From an uncultured Collinsella sp. (GTDB lineage: Bacteria > Actinomycetota > Coriobacteriia > Coriobacteriales > Coriobacteriaceae): 64,000 bases of DNA. The notes under the pieces were generated by a model. It was given only the letters and a program-made list of their open reading frames with translations, did no database searches and was not told the origin of the DNA. Of this stretch, positions 17,746 through 26,163 are shown piece by piece (within the stretch, counting starts at the first letter, position 1; every line of letters begins with the position of its first letter). Both the position numbers and the translations under genes were made by a program. Location of the stretch: the NCBI GenBank assembly GCA_902493375.1, contig CABUPH010000009.1, positions 1 to 64,000 on the forward strand, read 5' to 3'.

Positions 17746-17760
17746 TCAATCAGTGATTGA
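17746..17760 (-). promoter_or_regulatory. Perfect palindrome upstream of argR
   Basis: TCAATCA-G-TGATTGA, a 15-bp perfect palindrome 33 nt upstream of the argR start, in an AT-rich promoter region. It shares the TGAAT-like AT character of ARG boxes but is not a clear match. Autoregulation is a reasonable guess. Confidence 0.4.
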
Positions 17761-17844
17761 ATAGTTTAACGCTATTTGAAGGCTTTTGTGTATAAGAACG
17801 CATTTCGAAACAATTCTATGCAAGTTTGTTTCGTAATGAGCCGT

Positions 17845-18894
17845 TTAGGCGGTTTTTGCGCCCGTCCGGTTAAGAAAAGCTGCCAGATGCGTACACATCA
17901 CGCAGCGCGCGGGCTTAGCGCTGGCGATCGGCCCAAACAACAGACCGAGTCCCCGATGGTTATCCTTGAGCGCGGCGACCATCTGACGGGTTCGAGGCGC
18001 CTCGAGCATATCACGCATGCGGGCGGAACGCTCGATTGACGACACTCCATGCGGGCTCAGACACAAATTCTCGATGCAGGCGACCAGTCCGGCAAAGTAG
18101 AACTTTTGGCTTGCCAGCTTGAGCCGACCACCGCTATCTGCTTCCGAGAGTGAGTCCGCAAGCTCGTCGAGCGCCCGGGCGTCATCGGATACCTTGGCAT
18201 ACATGGTGGGATCAAAGGCATCTGTAAGCTTAGGCGCCGCCGCGTGGAAACAAGCGTCGCCGCATCCGGAGACGCGCTGTGCCTGCGAGAGCGCACACGC
18301 CATAAACCCAACCGTGCGAAACGTCTTATCGCACAAAAGACATGCCTCAAACAGTGGACGGCTGTACATCACGCCAGAGACTTGAGCAACCAAGCCGCCT
18401 AAAATCAACTGGGGCAGCCCAGTCACCATAGAAGACTCGTCTTCTATGGCAATAGAGGCAGCATCCAAGACGCGCGAATGACGCTCGCGATGCGCATCGT
18501 ATCGATCGAGCGACACCGAGGGGAGCACAATGTCTGCCGCAGTATCGCACGCGATATCGACCATCTTGGAAAGGGCCTGCGGAGCAAACCACTCATCGGC
18601 GTTCATGGCGATGATTTGAGAGCCGCGCGAGGCATCAAAACCGGCACGAAGACAAGCGCCGCGCTTCGCGTCCTCGACGTCAATCAAATCAATATGGATG
18701 TCCCTGTCGGCAGCAACTTGAAGCGAATGGCGCACACCGGGCACAGCATCGCGGCAGACAACGACAATCTGCAAATCATAGAGGTCTTGGTTCTGGATAC
18801 TCTCGAGCGCACGCATCGCATAGCTGGGCGAACCTTCTACCACAAGGATCACCGAAAGTCGCGGATGCGAACAACGTCGAACCAAGTTTTCCAT
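17845..18894 (-). CDS. Family 2-like glycosyltransferase
   Basis: A 349-residue protein with a GT-A fold N-terminus: LSVILVVEGSPSYAMRALES, then QDLYDLQIVVVCRD, GACLRAGFDASRGSQIIAMN and a DXD-like ADEW at about residue 98. The C-terminal ~150 residues match no family I recognise and contain no membrane helix. The protein is soluble, so it probably glycosylates a lipid or protein acceptor at the inner membrane face. No other glycan genes surround it. Substrate unknown. Confidence 0.7.
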   Translation of the reverse strand: MENLVRRCSHPRLSVILVVEGSPSYAMRALESIQNQDLYDLQIVVVCRDAVPGVRHSLQVAADRDIHIDLIDVEDAKRGACLRAGFDASRGSQIIAMNADEWFAPQALSKMVDIACDTAADIVLPSVSLDRYDAHRERHSRVLDAASIAIEDESSMVTGLPQLILGGLVAQVSGVMYSRPLFEACLLCDKTFRTVGFMACALSQAQRVSGCGDACFHAAAPKLTDAFDPTMYAKVSDDARALDELADSLSEADSGGRLKLASQKFYFAGLVACIENLCLSPHGVSSIERSARMRDMLEAPRTRQMVAALKDNHRGLGLLFGPIASAKPARCVMCTHLAAFLNRTGAKTA

Positions 18895-18965
18895 CCTCTC
18901 GATAGCACCAAATCAAACTGTCGTTCATGGTACACCCGAGCTATAAAAGCAACGAGCCGCCTAAC

Positions 18966-18994
18966 ATGTTGCACGCCAAGAACAGATGTTGCAC
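18966..18994 (-). promoter_or_regulatory. Direct repeat ATGTTGCAC upstream of the glycosyltransferase
   Basis: Two identical 9-mers at 18966-18974 and 18986-18994, 20 bp apart (two helical turns), ~75-100 nt upstream of the glycosyltransferase start. This spacing suits a dimeric regulator, but no partner is known. Confidence 0.3.
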
Positions 18995-19046
18995 ACGCGC
19001 AGCTCACACATAGTATGTGCAAGGCACAGACGCGCCGAGCACTCCC

Positions 19047-19871
19047 CTAGTCGAGAACGACAAGCTCGTCGGGGCCGTAATCCACACCCATAAACGTAAG
19101 GCCGCAGGCAGGCGCCGTGGGACCCGCAGCGGTTCGGTCACGGGCGTCAATAACCTCGCGCATCCACTGGGGATCGCGACGATGCATGCCAATCTCCACG
19201 AGCGTTCCTACAATGGTACGCACCATCGAGTGCAAAAACGCATTGCCCTCGATAGTGAAGGTCAGGATATCCTCGCCAAAAGCGACCTCGTGGCCAAACT
19301 CCGCACGCATCACGCAGCGGTGCGTGGGCTTGCCCACAGCAGAGGCAACCTTGCAAAAGCTCTTAAAGTCCTGCTCGCCCAAAAGCGCAGGGCAGGCGGC
19401 CGCCATCGCATCGACGTCGAGGGGATAGCGATGCCACCACACCGCACCGCGCGAGAGCACGGGGCGCGCATCGCGATCGGCAATACGGTACGTATACGTA
19501 CGGGACCGCGCGTCAAAGCGGGCAGAAAAGCCCCTACGGGCCTTGTAGACCTCGTTTATGGCGATATCTTTGGGCAGGAGGGCATCCATAGCCCTCAGCC
19601 ACCTACGGCGCGTCAGAGCAAGCTCAGCGTCCGTTACGGGCACGCTAATGTACTGGGCCACCGCATGCACGCCGGCATCGGTACGACCCGCACACGTCAG
19701 ATCGATCGGGCGGCGCAGCAGCGTCTCGATAGCGCGGCGCAACTCGCCCGCAACGGTCGTCTGGCCCGGCTGCTCGGCAAATCCGCTATAGGACGAGCCA
19801 TCATAGGCAACACAGAATACAAGCGTGGCATCGAGCTCAGGAATCGAATTGAAATCAGACGGCGCGGTCAT
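19047..19871 (-). CDS. truA: tRNA pseudouridine(38-40) synthase
   Basis: Isomerises uridines 38-40 in the tRNA anticodon arm; cytoplasmic, 274 residues. The head VAYDGSSYSGFAEQPGQTTV and the catalytic Asp in CAGRTDAGVHA are diagnostic; the RNA-binding FSARFDARSRTY and the terminal FMGVDY-like end also fit. I start at 19871, where GGGAG precedes the ATG by 5 nt. It follows rplQ in the same direction, as in many Gram-positive genomes, but a strong terminator lies between, so it has its own promoter or depends on readthrough. Confidence 0.94.
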   Translation of the reverse strand: MTAPSDFNSIPELDATLVFCVAYDGSSYSGFAEQPGQTTVAGELRRAIETLLRRPIDLTCAGRTDAGVHAVAQYISVPVTDAELALTRRRWLRAMDALLPKDIAINEVYKARRGFSARFDARSRTYTYRIADRDARPVLSRGAVWWHRYPLDVDAMAAACPALLGEQDFKSFCKVASAVGKPTHRCVMRAEFGHEVAFGEDILTFTIEGNAFLHSMVRTIVGTLVEIGMHRRDPQWMREVIDARDRTAAGPTAPACGLTFMGVDYGPDELVVLD

Positions 19872-19906
19872 GGGCGCTCCCAACAAACAATCAACGGTAT
19901 CGCGAC

Positions 19907-19937
19907 AAAAAAAGAGGGGTACGCGAACGTACCCCTC
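19907..19937 (-). terminator. Rho-independent terminator after rplQ
   Basis: GAGGGGTACG/CGTACCCCTC, 10-bp stem with a 4-nt loop, followed on the minus strand by T7. It ends the alpha operon. Confidence 0.95.
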
Positions 19938-19963
19938 GAATATAGCCTATGCAGACGGATTGT

Positions 19964-20431
19964 CTACTCAGCGGTCTCCTCAGCAGGAGCCTCCTCGACG
20001 GCCTCGACCTTCTTGGGAGCAGCGGCCTTCTTGGGGGCCGGAGCAGCCTTCTTGGCCTTAGGCGTGCAAGGCTCGGTGACGAGCTCCATGATAACGATAG
20101 GAGCGTTGTCGCCCTTACGGTTGCCGAGCTTCATGATGCGGGTGTAACCGCCGTTGCGGTCCTGCCACATGCCCTGGGCAGCCTTGTCGAAGATCTCGGC
20201 AACGAGCTGCTTATCGCCGAGCTTGGCGATGGCCAGACGACGAGAGTGCAGGTCGCCCTTCTTGGCCCAGGTGATGATCGGATCGACGACCGAACGCAGC
20301 GCCTTAGCGCGGGTCTCGGTGGTCTTGATGCGGTCGTTCTCGAAGAGGGCCTTGGCCAGGCTCTTCTTCATGGCCTTGGTGTGGCTCGCATCGGTGCCGA
20401 GCTTCAGGCCCTTCTTAACGTTGTGACGCAT
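19964..20431 (-). CDS. rplQ: Ribosomal protein L17
   Basis: Large-subunit protein near the exit tunnel, 155 residues. The core MRHNVKKGLKLGTDASHTKAM... is canonical. A ~35-residue Lys/Ala/Pro/Glu-rich tail (PKKAAAPKKVEAVEEAPAEE) extends it beyond the ~120 residues of enterobacterial L17, as in other actinobacteria. Last gene of the alpha operon, 30 nt behind rpoA. Confidence 0.97.
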   Translation of the reverse strand: MRHNVKKGLKLGTDASHTKAMKKSLAKALFENDRIKTTETRAKALRSVVDPIITWAKKGDLHSRRLAIAKLGDKQLVAEIFDKAAQGMWQDRNGGYTRIMKLGNRKGDNAPIVIMELVTEPCTPKAKKAAPAPKKAAAPKKVEAVEEAPAEETAE

Positions 20432-20461
20432 GGTCTAGTTTCTCCTCAAATATGCGAAGCA

Positions 20462-21403
20462 TTAAGCCTTCAGGCTCAGGCCCATGGACTCAAGCTTGTC
20501 CTTCACTTCCTCGATCGACTTAACACCGAAGTTACGGATGTTAAGCAGATCGTTCTCCGAGAACTCAACGAGCTGACGGACCGAGTGAATGCTGGCGCGC
20601 TTAAGGCAGTTGTAGGAACGGACGGAAAGGTCCAGATCCTCGATCTGCTTGTCCAGCTCGGCGTTGTCGTTGGTGACCTCGGGAGCGAAGATCGAAGCCT
20701 CCTCCTCGACCTCGGGGGTCTCGGCAAGGTTCATAAAGGCAGCCATATGCTGGTTGATGATATTGGCAGCCTGGACCACGGCGTCGCGCGGAGCGATGGA
20801 GCCGTTGGTCTCGATCTCGAGGACAAGGCGGTCGTAGTCGGTGTGCTGACCGACACGGCAAGCCTCAACGAGCTTGGCGCAACGGGACACCGGCGAGTAC
20901 AGCGAGTCGACGTGAATCACACCGATGGGATCGTTGTCGCGCTTGTTAGCCTCGCCAGAGACATAGCCGCGGCCATAGCCGATGCGCATGCTCATGGTGA
21001 GATGGCCACCCTCGGTAAGCGTAGCGATGTGCTGCTCGGGGTTGACCAGCTCAAACTCGGACGGAATAAAGAAGTCCGCACCGGTGACCTCGCAGGGGCC
21101 GTCAACAGAAATGGTGGCGGTCGCCTCGTCGGTCGTGCCGAGAGCCCTGAAGACAAGACCCTTGACATTCAGGACGATGTCGGTGACATCCTCGACCATG
21201 TTAGGGATGGTCATGAACTCGTGCTGTGCACCATCGATCTGAATAGCCTCGACGGCGGCACCCTCGAGCGAGGACAGAAGTACGCGACGAAGGGAGTTAC
21301 CCAGCGTATCGCCGTAGCCACGCTCGAGCGGCTCGACGGAGACACGAGCAGACGTCTCGTTGATCTCTTCGACCTGAACCTGAGGCCTAATGAATTCTGA
21401 CAT
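20462..21403 (-). CDS. rpoA: RNA polymerase alpha subunit
   Basis: Alpha subunit, 313 residues. The N-terminal dimerisation domain includes PLERGYGDTLGNSLRRVLLSS. After a linker of ~20 residues comes the C-terminal domain, with LSVRSYNCLKRASIHSVRQL contacting UP elements and activators. Placed between rpsD and rplQ as usual. Confidence 0.98.
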   Translation of the reverse strand: MSEFIRPQVQVEEINETSARVSVEPLERGYGDTLGNSLRRVLLSSLEGAAVEAIQIDGAQHEFMTIPNMVEDVTDIVLNVKGLVFRALGTTDEATATISVDGPCEVTGADFFIPSEFELVNPEQHIATLTEGGHLTMSMRIGYGRGYVSGEANKRDNDPIGVIHVDSLYSPVSRCAKLVEACRVGQHTDYDRLVLEIETNGSIAPRDAVVQAANIINQHMAAFMNLAETPEVEEEASIFAPEVTNDNAELDKQIEDLDLSVRSYNCLKRASIHSVRQLVEFSENDLLNIRNFGVKSIEEVKDKLESMGLSLKA

Positions 21404-21435
21404 GTATTACCTCCAGCCTCAGCAGCCCGGATGGA

Positions 21436-22032
21436 CTACTTAGAGTAGAGCTCGACGATGAGCTGCTCGTTGATATCACCGCTGATCTGCTCACGCGTCG
21501 GCAGAGCGAGCACGTTACCAGACAGCTTCTCGATATCGACCTCGAGCCAGCCAGGGACCTCAAAGCGCTCGGAGGAAATCAGAGCCTCCTTGATGGGGAG
21601 GAGGTCACGGAACTTCTCGCCGACAGCGACGACGTCGCCGGCCTTGACGCGGTAGGACGGAATATCCACGCGCTTGCCGTTCACGGTGAAGTGACCGTGA
21701 CGGACGGACTGACGAGCCTCTTTGCGGGTGCGGGCGAAGCCAAGACGGAAGACGACGTTGTCAAGGCGAGACTCAAGGATGATCATGAGGTTCTCACCGG
21801 TGACGCCGTTCATCTTACGGGCCTTGTTGAAGTAGCCGTGGAACTGCTTCTCCAGAACGCCATAGATGAACTTGACCTTCTGCTTCTCGCGCAGCTGCAT
21901 GCCGTACTCAGATTCCTTGCGACGGCGCTTGGGCTGACGGATAGATTCCTTCTTGCTGCTGTAACCGAGCTCAGCGGGATCGATCCCGAGCTGACGGCAG
22001 CGCTTAAGAACAGGAGTCCTGTCGATTGCCAT
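21436..22032 (-). CDS. rpsD: Ribosomal protein S4
   Basis: Primary 16S-binding assembly protein, 198 residues. It is the zinc-free type: the N-terminus (DRTPVLKRCRQLGIDPAELG) lacks the four-Cys site. The S4 RNA-binding domain RLDNVVFRLGFARTRKEARQ is clear. S4 is the autogenous repressor of the alpha operon in some bacteria, which is relevant to the structured leader at 23.0 kb. Confidence 0.97.
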   Translation of the reverse strand: MAIDRTPVLKRCRQLGIDPAELGYSSKKESIRQPKRRRKESEYGMQLREKQKVKFIYGVLEKQFHGYFNKARKMNGVTGENLMIILESRLDNVVFRLGFARTRKEARQSVRHGHFTVNGKRVDIPSYRVKAGDVVAVGEKFRDLLPIKEALISSERFEVPGWLEVDIEKLSGNVLALPTREQISGDINEQLIVELYSK

Positions 22033-22051
22033 ATTGATACGATCCTTTCAG

Positions 22052-22456
22052 TTACACGCGGCGACGCTTCTTGGGGCGGCAGCCGTTGTGCGGAATGGGG
22101 GTCTTGTCCTGGATGCTCGAGACCTCGAGGCCAGCAGCCTGGAGGGAGCGAATGGCGGTCTCACGACCGGAGCCGGGGCCCTTGACGAAGACGGAAACCT
22201 TCTTCATACCGTGCTCCATGGCCTGCTTGGCAGCAGCCTCGGCAGCCATCTGGGCAGCGAACGGCGTGGACTTACGGGAGCCCTTGAAGCCCACCTGGCC
22301 AGCCGACTTCCAGGAAATGACGTTGCCCTGGGGATCGGTGATCGAAACGATCGTGTTGTTGAACGTAGAACGGATGTGAGCCTGGCCCACGGAAATGTTC
22401 TTACGGTCCGCGCGCTTCAGACGGGCAGCGCGAACGTTCTTCTTAGCAGTAGCCAT
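22052..22456 (-). CDS. rpsK: Ribosomal protein S11
   Basis: Platform protein of the small subunit, 134 residues. HIRSTFNNTIVSITDPQGN and the conserved C-terminal DKTPIPHNGCRPKKRRRV identify it. 19 nt upstream of rpsD in the operon. Confidence 0.98.
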   Translation of the reverse strand: MATAKKNVRAARLKRADRKNISVGQAHIRSTFNNTIVSITDPQGNVISWKSAGQVGFKGSRKSTPFAAQMAAEAAAKQAMEHGMKKVSVFVKGPGSGRETAIRSLQAAGLEVSSIQDKTPIPHNGCRPKKRRRV

Positions 22457-22470
22457 CTATCTAGCGCTCC

Positions 22471-22845
22471 TTATTTCTTCTTCTTAGCACCGATCTGACG
22501 CTTCGGGCCCTTGCGGGTACGAGCGTTAGTGTGGGTGCGCTGGCCGCGGACCGGGAGGCCCTTGCGGTGACGAAGGCCGCGGTTGCAGCCGATGTCCATA
22601 AGGCGCTTGACGTTCTGGTTGCGCTCACGGCGGAGGTCGCCCTCAACCATGATCTGGTTCTTATCGATATAATCACGGATGGCGTTAACCTCATCCTCGG
22701 TGAGGTCCTTAACACGCGTATCCACGTTAACGTTGCACTCGACGCAGATCTTCGTCGCAGTGGTGCGGCCGATGCCGTAAATGTAGGTCAGACCGATCTC
22801 AACGCGCTTCTCACGCGGGAGGTCGACACCATTAATACGGGCCAA
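22471..22845 (-). CDS. rpsM: Ribosomal protein S13
   Basis: Head protein contacting the P-site tRNA and L5, 124 residues. MARINGVDLPREKRVEIGLT, the H2TH-like YGIGRTTATKIC and the basic tail RGQRTHTNARTRKGPKR are typical. Follows rpmJ after 14 nt. Confidence 0.98.
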   Translation of the reverse strand: MARINGVDLPREKRVEIGLTYIYGIGRTTATKICVECNVNVDTRVKDLTEDEVNAIRDYIDKNQIMVEGDLRRERNQNVKRLMDIGCNRGLRHRKGLPVRGQRTHTNARTRKGPKRQIGAKKKK

Positions 22846-22859
22846 CGTAGTCTCCTCTC

Positions 22860-22973
22860 TTAACCCTGACGCTGCTTATGACGGGGGTTCTCGCAAATGA
22901 CGAGGACCTTGCCATGGCGCCTAATGATTTTGCACTTATCGCACATCTTCTTGACCGAAGGACGTACCTTCAT
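22860..22973 (-). CDS. rpmJ: Ribosomal protein L36
   Basis: A 37-codon gene between infA and rpsM. It reads MKVRPSVKKMCDKCKIIRR and ends in ICENPRHKQRQG. The zinc-binding set C11, C14, C27 and the His of NPRH is intact, so this is the zinc-containing (C+) form. AAAGGA lies upstream of the ATG. Confidence 0.97.
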   Translation of the reverse strand: MKVRPSVKKMCDKCKIIRRHGKVLVICENPRHKQRQG

Positions 22974-23022
22974 CGTTCTTCCTTTCGGTAGCGCTCAAAC
23001 TACTTCCCTACTATCTACTCGC

Positions 23023-23098
23023 CCAGCCGCAGGCGTTTAAAACTATGGCTGGTCTTCACACACAATCCGACCGTAGGTTGAGCTAAGCCTGCAGCCGG
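23023..23098 (-). promoter_or_regulatory. Structured leader of the alpha operon (infA-rpmJ spacer)
   Basis: The 150-nt spacer between infA and rpmJ can fold a 12-bp RNA stem: left arm 23087-23098 and right arm 23023-23034 on the minus strand (CCGGCTGCAGGC with GCCTGCGGCTGG, two G-U pairs), closing a 52-nt loop. No T-run follows. A ribosomal protein leader, for example an S4 target, is plausible. Confidence 0.45.
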
Positions 23099-23123
23099 AA
23101 ATGGAGTGCGTGTATGCGTGCCG

Positions 23124-23342
23124 CTATTTGTAGCGATAGGTGATGCGGCCGCGGGTCAGGTCGTACGGGGAAAGCTCCACGACAACCCTGTCACCGGGGA
23201 GAATACGGATGTAATTCATTCGGATCTTGCCAGAAATGTTGCACAGAACCGAATGACCGTTCTCGAGCTCGACCTTAAACATGGCGTTGGGCAGCGGTTC
23301 CTTTACCGTACCCTCGAGCTCAATTGCGTCTTCCTTCTTCAC
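23124..23342 (-). CDS. infA: Translation initiation factor IF-1
   Basis: OB-fold factor occupying the ribosomal A site during initiation. With a GTG start at 23342 the protein is 72 residues, the canonical length, beginning KKEDAIELEGTV; a TTG at 23348 would add two residues. ELENGHSVLCNISGKIRMNY and PYDLTRGRITYRYK are typical. Confidence 0.96.
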   Translation of the reverse strand: MKKEDAIELEGTVKEPLPNAMFKVELENGHSVLCNISGKIRMNYIRILPGDRVVVELSPYDLTRGRITYRYK

Positions 23343-23381
23343 AAGCAATCATCTTTCTCTAGAAAACGACAGCGATTGAGT

Positions 23382-23410
23382 ATTCTACAATACGCATGCA
23401 CGTATCGTAA
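23382..23410 (-). promoter_or_regulatory. Possible infA promoter
   Basis: On the minus strand TTACGA and TAGAAT are separated by exactly 17 nt, about 40 nt upstream of the infA start, in an AT-rich spacer after map. The -35 matches consensus at only three positions. Confidence 0.3.
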
Positions 23411-23446
23411 TATCTTCGTAATGGCTCCACAACTAAGCGGAACTTG

Positions 23447-24235
23447 TTACATTTCTCCGCCTTGGAGCGAACACCAAGCACCTTGGGCATCCGTGGTGAG
23501 AATCACCGGACCGTCATTGGTAATGGCGACGGTGTTCTCGTAGTGCGCGGCGGGCAGGTGGTCGTTGGTCGTAACAATCCAACCGTCGGAGCCCGTGCTC
23601 ACATGGTTGGAACCCATCGTAACCATCGGCTCGATGGCAATGACCATGCCGGCCTGGAGGCGAACGCCCCTCCCCTTCTTTCCATAGTTAGGAACGTTGG
23701 GGTCCTCGTGCATCACGCGGCCAATGCCATGGCCAACATAGTCACGAAGAACGCCATAGCCGTGAGACTCGGCGAGAGACTGAACGGCATAACCAACATC
23801 CCCGATATGGTTACCGGGGACAGCCTGCTCGATGGCAGCCTTAAGGCAATCGCGCGTAACCTCGCACAGGGCCTTGGCCTCGGGCGTTGGGGTGCCAACG
23901 AAAAACGTCCAAGCGTTATCGCCGACCCAACCGTCGACAACGGCTCCCGTATCGATGGAAATGATATCGCCATCGCGCAGGATCATGTCGGGGTTGGGAA
24001 TACCGTGGACCACGGCATCGTTGATCGATGCGCAAATGGTTCCCGGGAACCCGCCGTAACCCTTAAAGGCCGGGGTGCCGCCATGCATGCGGATAATCTG
24101 CTCCGCGAGCTGATCGAGCTCAAAAGTCGAAACGCCGGGGCGCACCATGGCTCCAACGTGGCGGAGCGCCATCTTAGATAGCGCTCCTGCCTTCTTCATC
24201 TGCTCGATTTGCGTTGCAGACTTAATCTTGATCAT
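23447..24235 (-). CDS. map: Methionine aminopeptidase, type I
   Basis: Removes the initiator Met from nascent proteins; dinuclear metal enzyme, 262 residues. Metal ligands are visible in SIDTGAVVDGWVGDNAWTF (two Asp), GHGIGRVMHEDPNVPNYG (His), AIEPMV (Glu) and the late ENTVAI (Glu). No N-terminal zinc-finger extension. Its ATG overlaps the adk stop by four bases (ATGA), giving translational coupling. Confidence 0.97.
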   Translation of the reverse strand: MIKIKSATQIEQMKKAGALSKMALRHVGAMVRPGVSTFELDQLAEQIIRMHGGTPAFKGYGGFPGTICASINDAVVHGIPNPDMILRDGDIISIDTGAVVDGWVGDNAWTFFVGTPTPEAKALCEVTRDCLKAAIEQAVPGNHIGDVGYAVQSLAESHGYGVLRDYVGHGIGRVMHEDPNVPNYGKKGRGVRLQAGMVIAIEPMVTMGSNHVSTGSDGWIVTTNDHLPAAHYENTVAITNDGPVILTTDAQGAWCSLQGGEM

Positions 24236-24858
24236 AGACCGAGAGCCTCTTTGACATCCCCGTACACGGTCTCGCGAGCCTGGTCACCGTTGACCGACTT
24301 GAGCAGACCCTGGCCACGATAGTAGTCGACGAGCGGGCTCGTGGACTTCTCGTAGACGTCGAGACGGTTCTTGATGGTCTCGGGCTTGTCGTCGTCGCGC
24401 TGATACATCTCGCCAGCACACTTGGGGCAGGTAGCATCGGCAGCGGTGCCGGTGTAACCGCAGGCGCGGCAGGTGCGACGCGAAGACAGACGATCGATGA
24501 TGACCTCGGGGGCCACGTCGACCAGAAGGGCGCAGTCGATCTCGCGACCCATGGCGGAGAGCTCGGAATCGAGCGTCACAGCCTGGGCGGTGTTGCGCGG
24601 GAAGCCATCGAGGATGAAGCCCTGCTGGGCGTCATCGGCGGCAAGGCGCTCCTTGACAAGGTCGATCACGAGCTGGTCGGGAACGAGCTCGCCAGCGTCC
24701 ATGTACTTCTTAGCCTGAATACCAAGCTCGGTGCCACCCTTGACGGCAGCACGCAGCAGGTCGCCCGTGGAAATATGAGCGACGCCAAACTCGGCGACGA
24801 GCTCCTGTGCGACGGTGCCCTTACCGGCACCCGGAGCTCCGAGCAATACGAGGTTCAT
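24232..24858 (-). CDS. adk: Adenylate kinase
   Basis: Interconverts ATP, AMP and ADP; 208 residues. P-loop LLGAPGAGKGT, NMP-binding ISTGDLLRA and the lid with a four-Cys zinc site (CRACGYTGTAADATCPKCAG) are present, marking the long zinc-lid form. The ATG at 24858 has AGGAGG seven nt upstream; a TTG at 24864 is too close to it. Confidence 0.97.
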   Translation of the reverse strand: MNLVLLGAPGAGKGTVAQELVAEFGVAHISTGDLLRAAVKGGTELGIQAKKYMDAGELVPDQLVIDLVKERLAADDAQQGFILDGFPRNTAQAVTLDSELSAMGREIDCALLVDVAPEVIIDRLSSRRTCRACGYTGTAADATCPKCAGEMYQRDDDKPETIKNRLDVYEKSTSPLVDYYRGQGLLKSVNGDQARETVYGDVKEALGL

Positions 24859-24876
24859 GAGCAATCCTCCTCTAGC

Positions 24877-26163
24877 CTATTTAAAGAATCCATCGTAATC
24901 ATACATCTTGATCTGCCCTTCGAGCTTATCGACCGTGTCGAGCACGACGCCGACCATGATGAGGATGGACGTGCCGCCAAATGCCTGGATCAGATGGTTA
25001 CCCGTGAAGGAGAAGATGATCGAAGGCACGATGGCGATGAGCGCCAAAAAGACAGCGCTAGGAAGCGTAATCTTGTTGAGCGCGTTCTTGATGTAGGCCG
25101 CGGTAGCCCTACCCGGACGCACGCCCGGAATAAAGCCGCCCTGCTTCTTAAGGTTATCGGCCGTGTCATCGGGGTTGAACACCATGGAGGTGTAGAAGTA
25201 CGCGAAGAACACGATGAGGACAACGTTAAGCACCCAGTTGAGCCAACCGGTCGAAAGCGCAGAGGCAACTGCCTGAATCCAGCCGATGCCGGGGAAGAAC
25301 ACGGCAATCTGAGCCGGGAAGTACAGCAGCGCCGAAGCGAAGATGATCGGCACGACGCCCGCGGTGTTGACCTTGATGGGCAGGTAGGTGGTCTGTCCAC
25401 CCATCATGCGACGGCCCACGACGCGCTTGGCGTAGGAGACCGGAATGCGGCGCTGGCCGCGCTCAAGGAAAACGATCAGCGGGATAACCAGCAGGATGAT
25501 GGCGCAGATGATCACCATGGTGATGATGCCACCGGCATTGCCCTCGGTGCTGGAGAAGATAGCCTGCGGCAGACCGGCCATGATGTTCGCAAAGATGATC
25601 AGCGACATGCCATTGCCGATACCGCGCTGGGTGATGAGCTCACCAATCCACATGATCAGCATGGCGCCCGCAGTGAGCGTGCCGACGACCATGAGGTCGA
25701 AGATGATCTCGGGAGCGCCGGCGCCATTAAAGCTGATGCCGAAGCTCTTAAAGAGGAAGAGGTAACCCACGGAGTTGAGGATTGCCAGAGCCAAGGTGAG
25801 GTAACGCGAATACTGCGTAATCTTGGTCTGACCGACCTCGCCCTCGCGGGCAAGCTCATGCAGGGAAGGCACGACGGCCTGGAGCATCTGGAGGATGATC
25901 GAGCTGGTGATGTAAGGCATGATGCCCAGCGAAAACACCGACACATAGCTCAACGCGCCGCCAGAGAAAAGATTCAGGAGGGCCATAGCACCTGCGGCGA
26001 CCGAATTGTTATCGGTCGAGAAAAGGCCCAGCATCCCCTGGAAGGGAATGCCGGGCACAGGAACGTGCGCACCAATGCGGTACACGACGAGCATAGCTAT
26101 GGTAAAAAGAATCTTTTCGCGCAATTCTTTGATGCGGAAAGCATTCTTAAGACCATTTAGCAC
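24877..26163 (-). CDS. secY: Preprotein translocase subunit SecY
   Basis: Ten-helix channel of the Sec translocon, 428 residues. Recognisable parts: AHVPVPGIPF near the N-terminus, the plug region after helix 1, helix 2 segment GGALSYVSVFSLGIMPYITS, ITQRGIGNGMSLIIF, and the C5-loop VVGRRMMGGQTTYLPIKVN. Starts with GTG inside the end of rplO (7-nt overlap), indicating coupling. Confidence 0.97.
   Translation of the reverse strand: MLNGLKNAFRIKELREKILFTIAMLVVYRIGAHVPVPGIPFQGMLGLFSTDNNSVAAGAMALLNLFSGGALSYVSVFSLGIMPYITSSIILQMLQAVVPSLHELAREGEVGQTKITQYSRYLTLALAILNSVGYLFLFKSFGISFNGAGAPEIIFDLMVVGTLTAGAMLIMWIGELITQRGIGNGMSLIIFANIMAGLPQAIFSSTEGNAGGIITMVIICAIILLVIPLIVFLERGQRRIPVSYAKRVVGRRMMGGQTTYLPIKVNTAGVVPIIFASALLYFPAQIAVFFPGIGWIQAVASALSTGWLNWVLNVVLIVFFAYFYTSMVFNPDDTADNLKKQGGFIPGVRPGRATAAYIKNALNKITLPSAVFLALIAIVPSIIFSFTGNHLIQAFGGTSILIMVGVVLDTVDKLEGQIKMYDYDGFFK

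Noticed and set aside
19949..21400. Plus-strand frame of 483 codons opposite rplQ and rpoA
   Set aside because: Shadow of two universally conserved genes.
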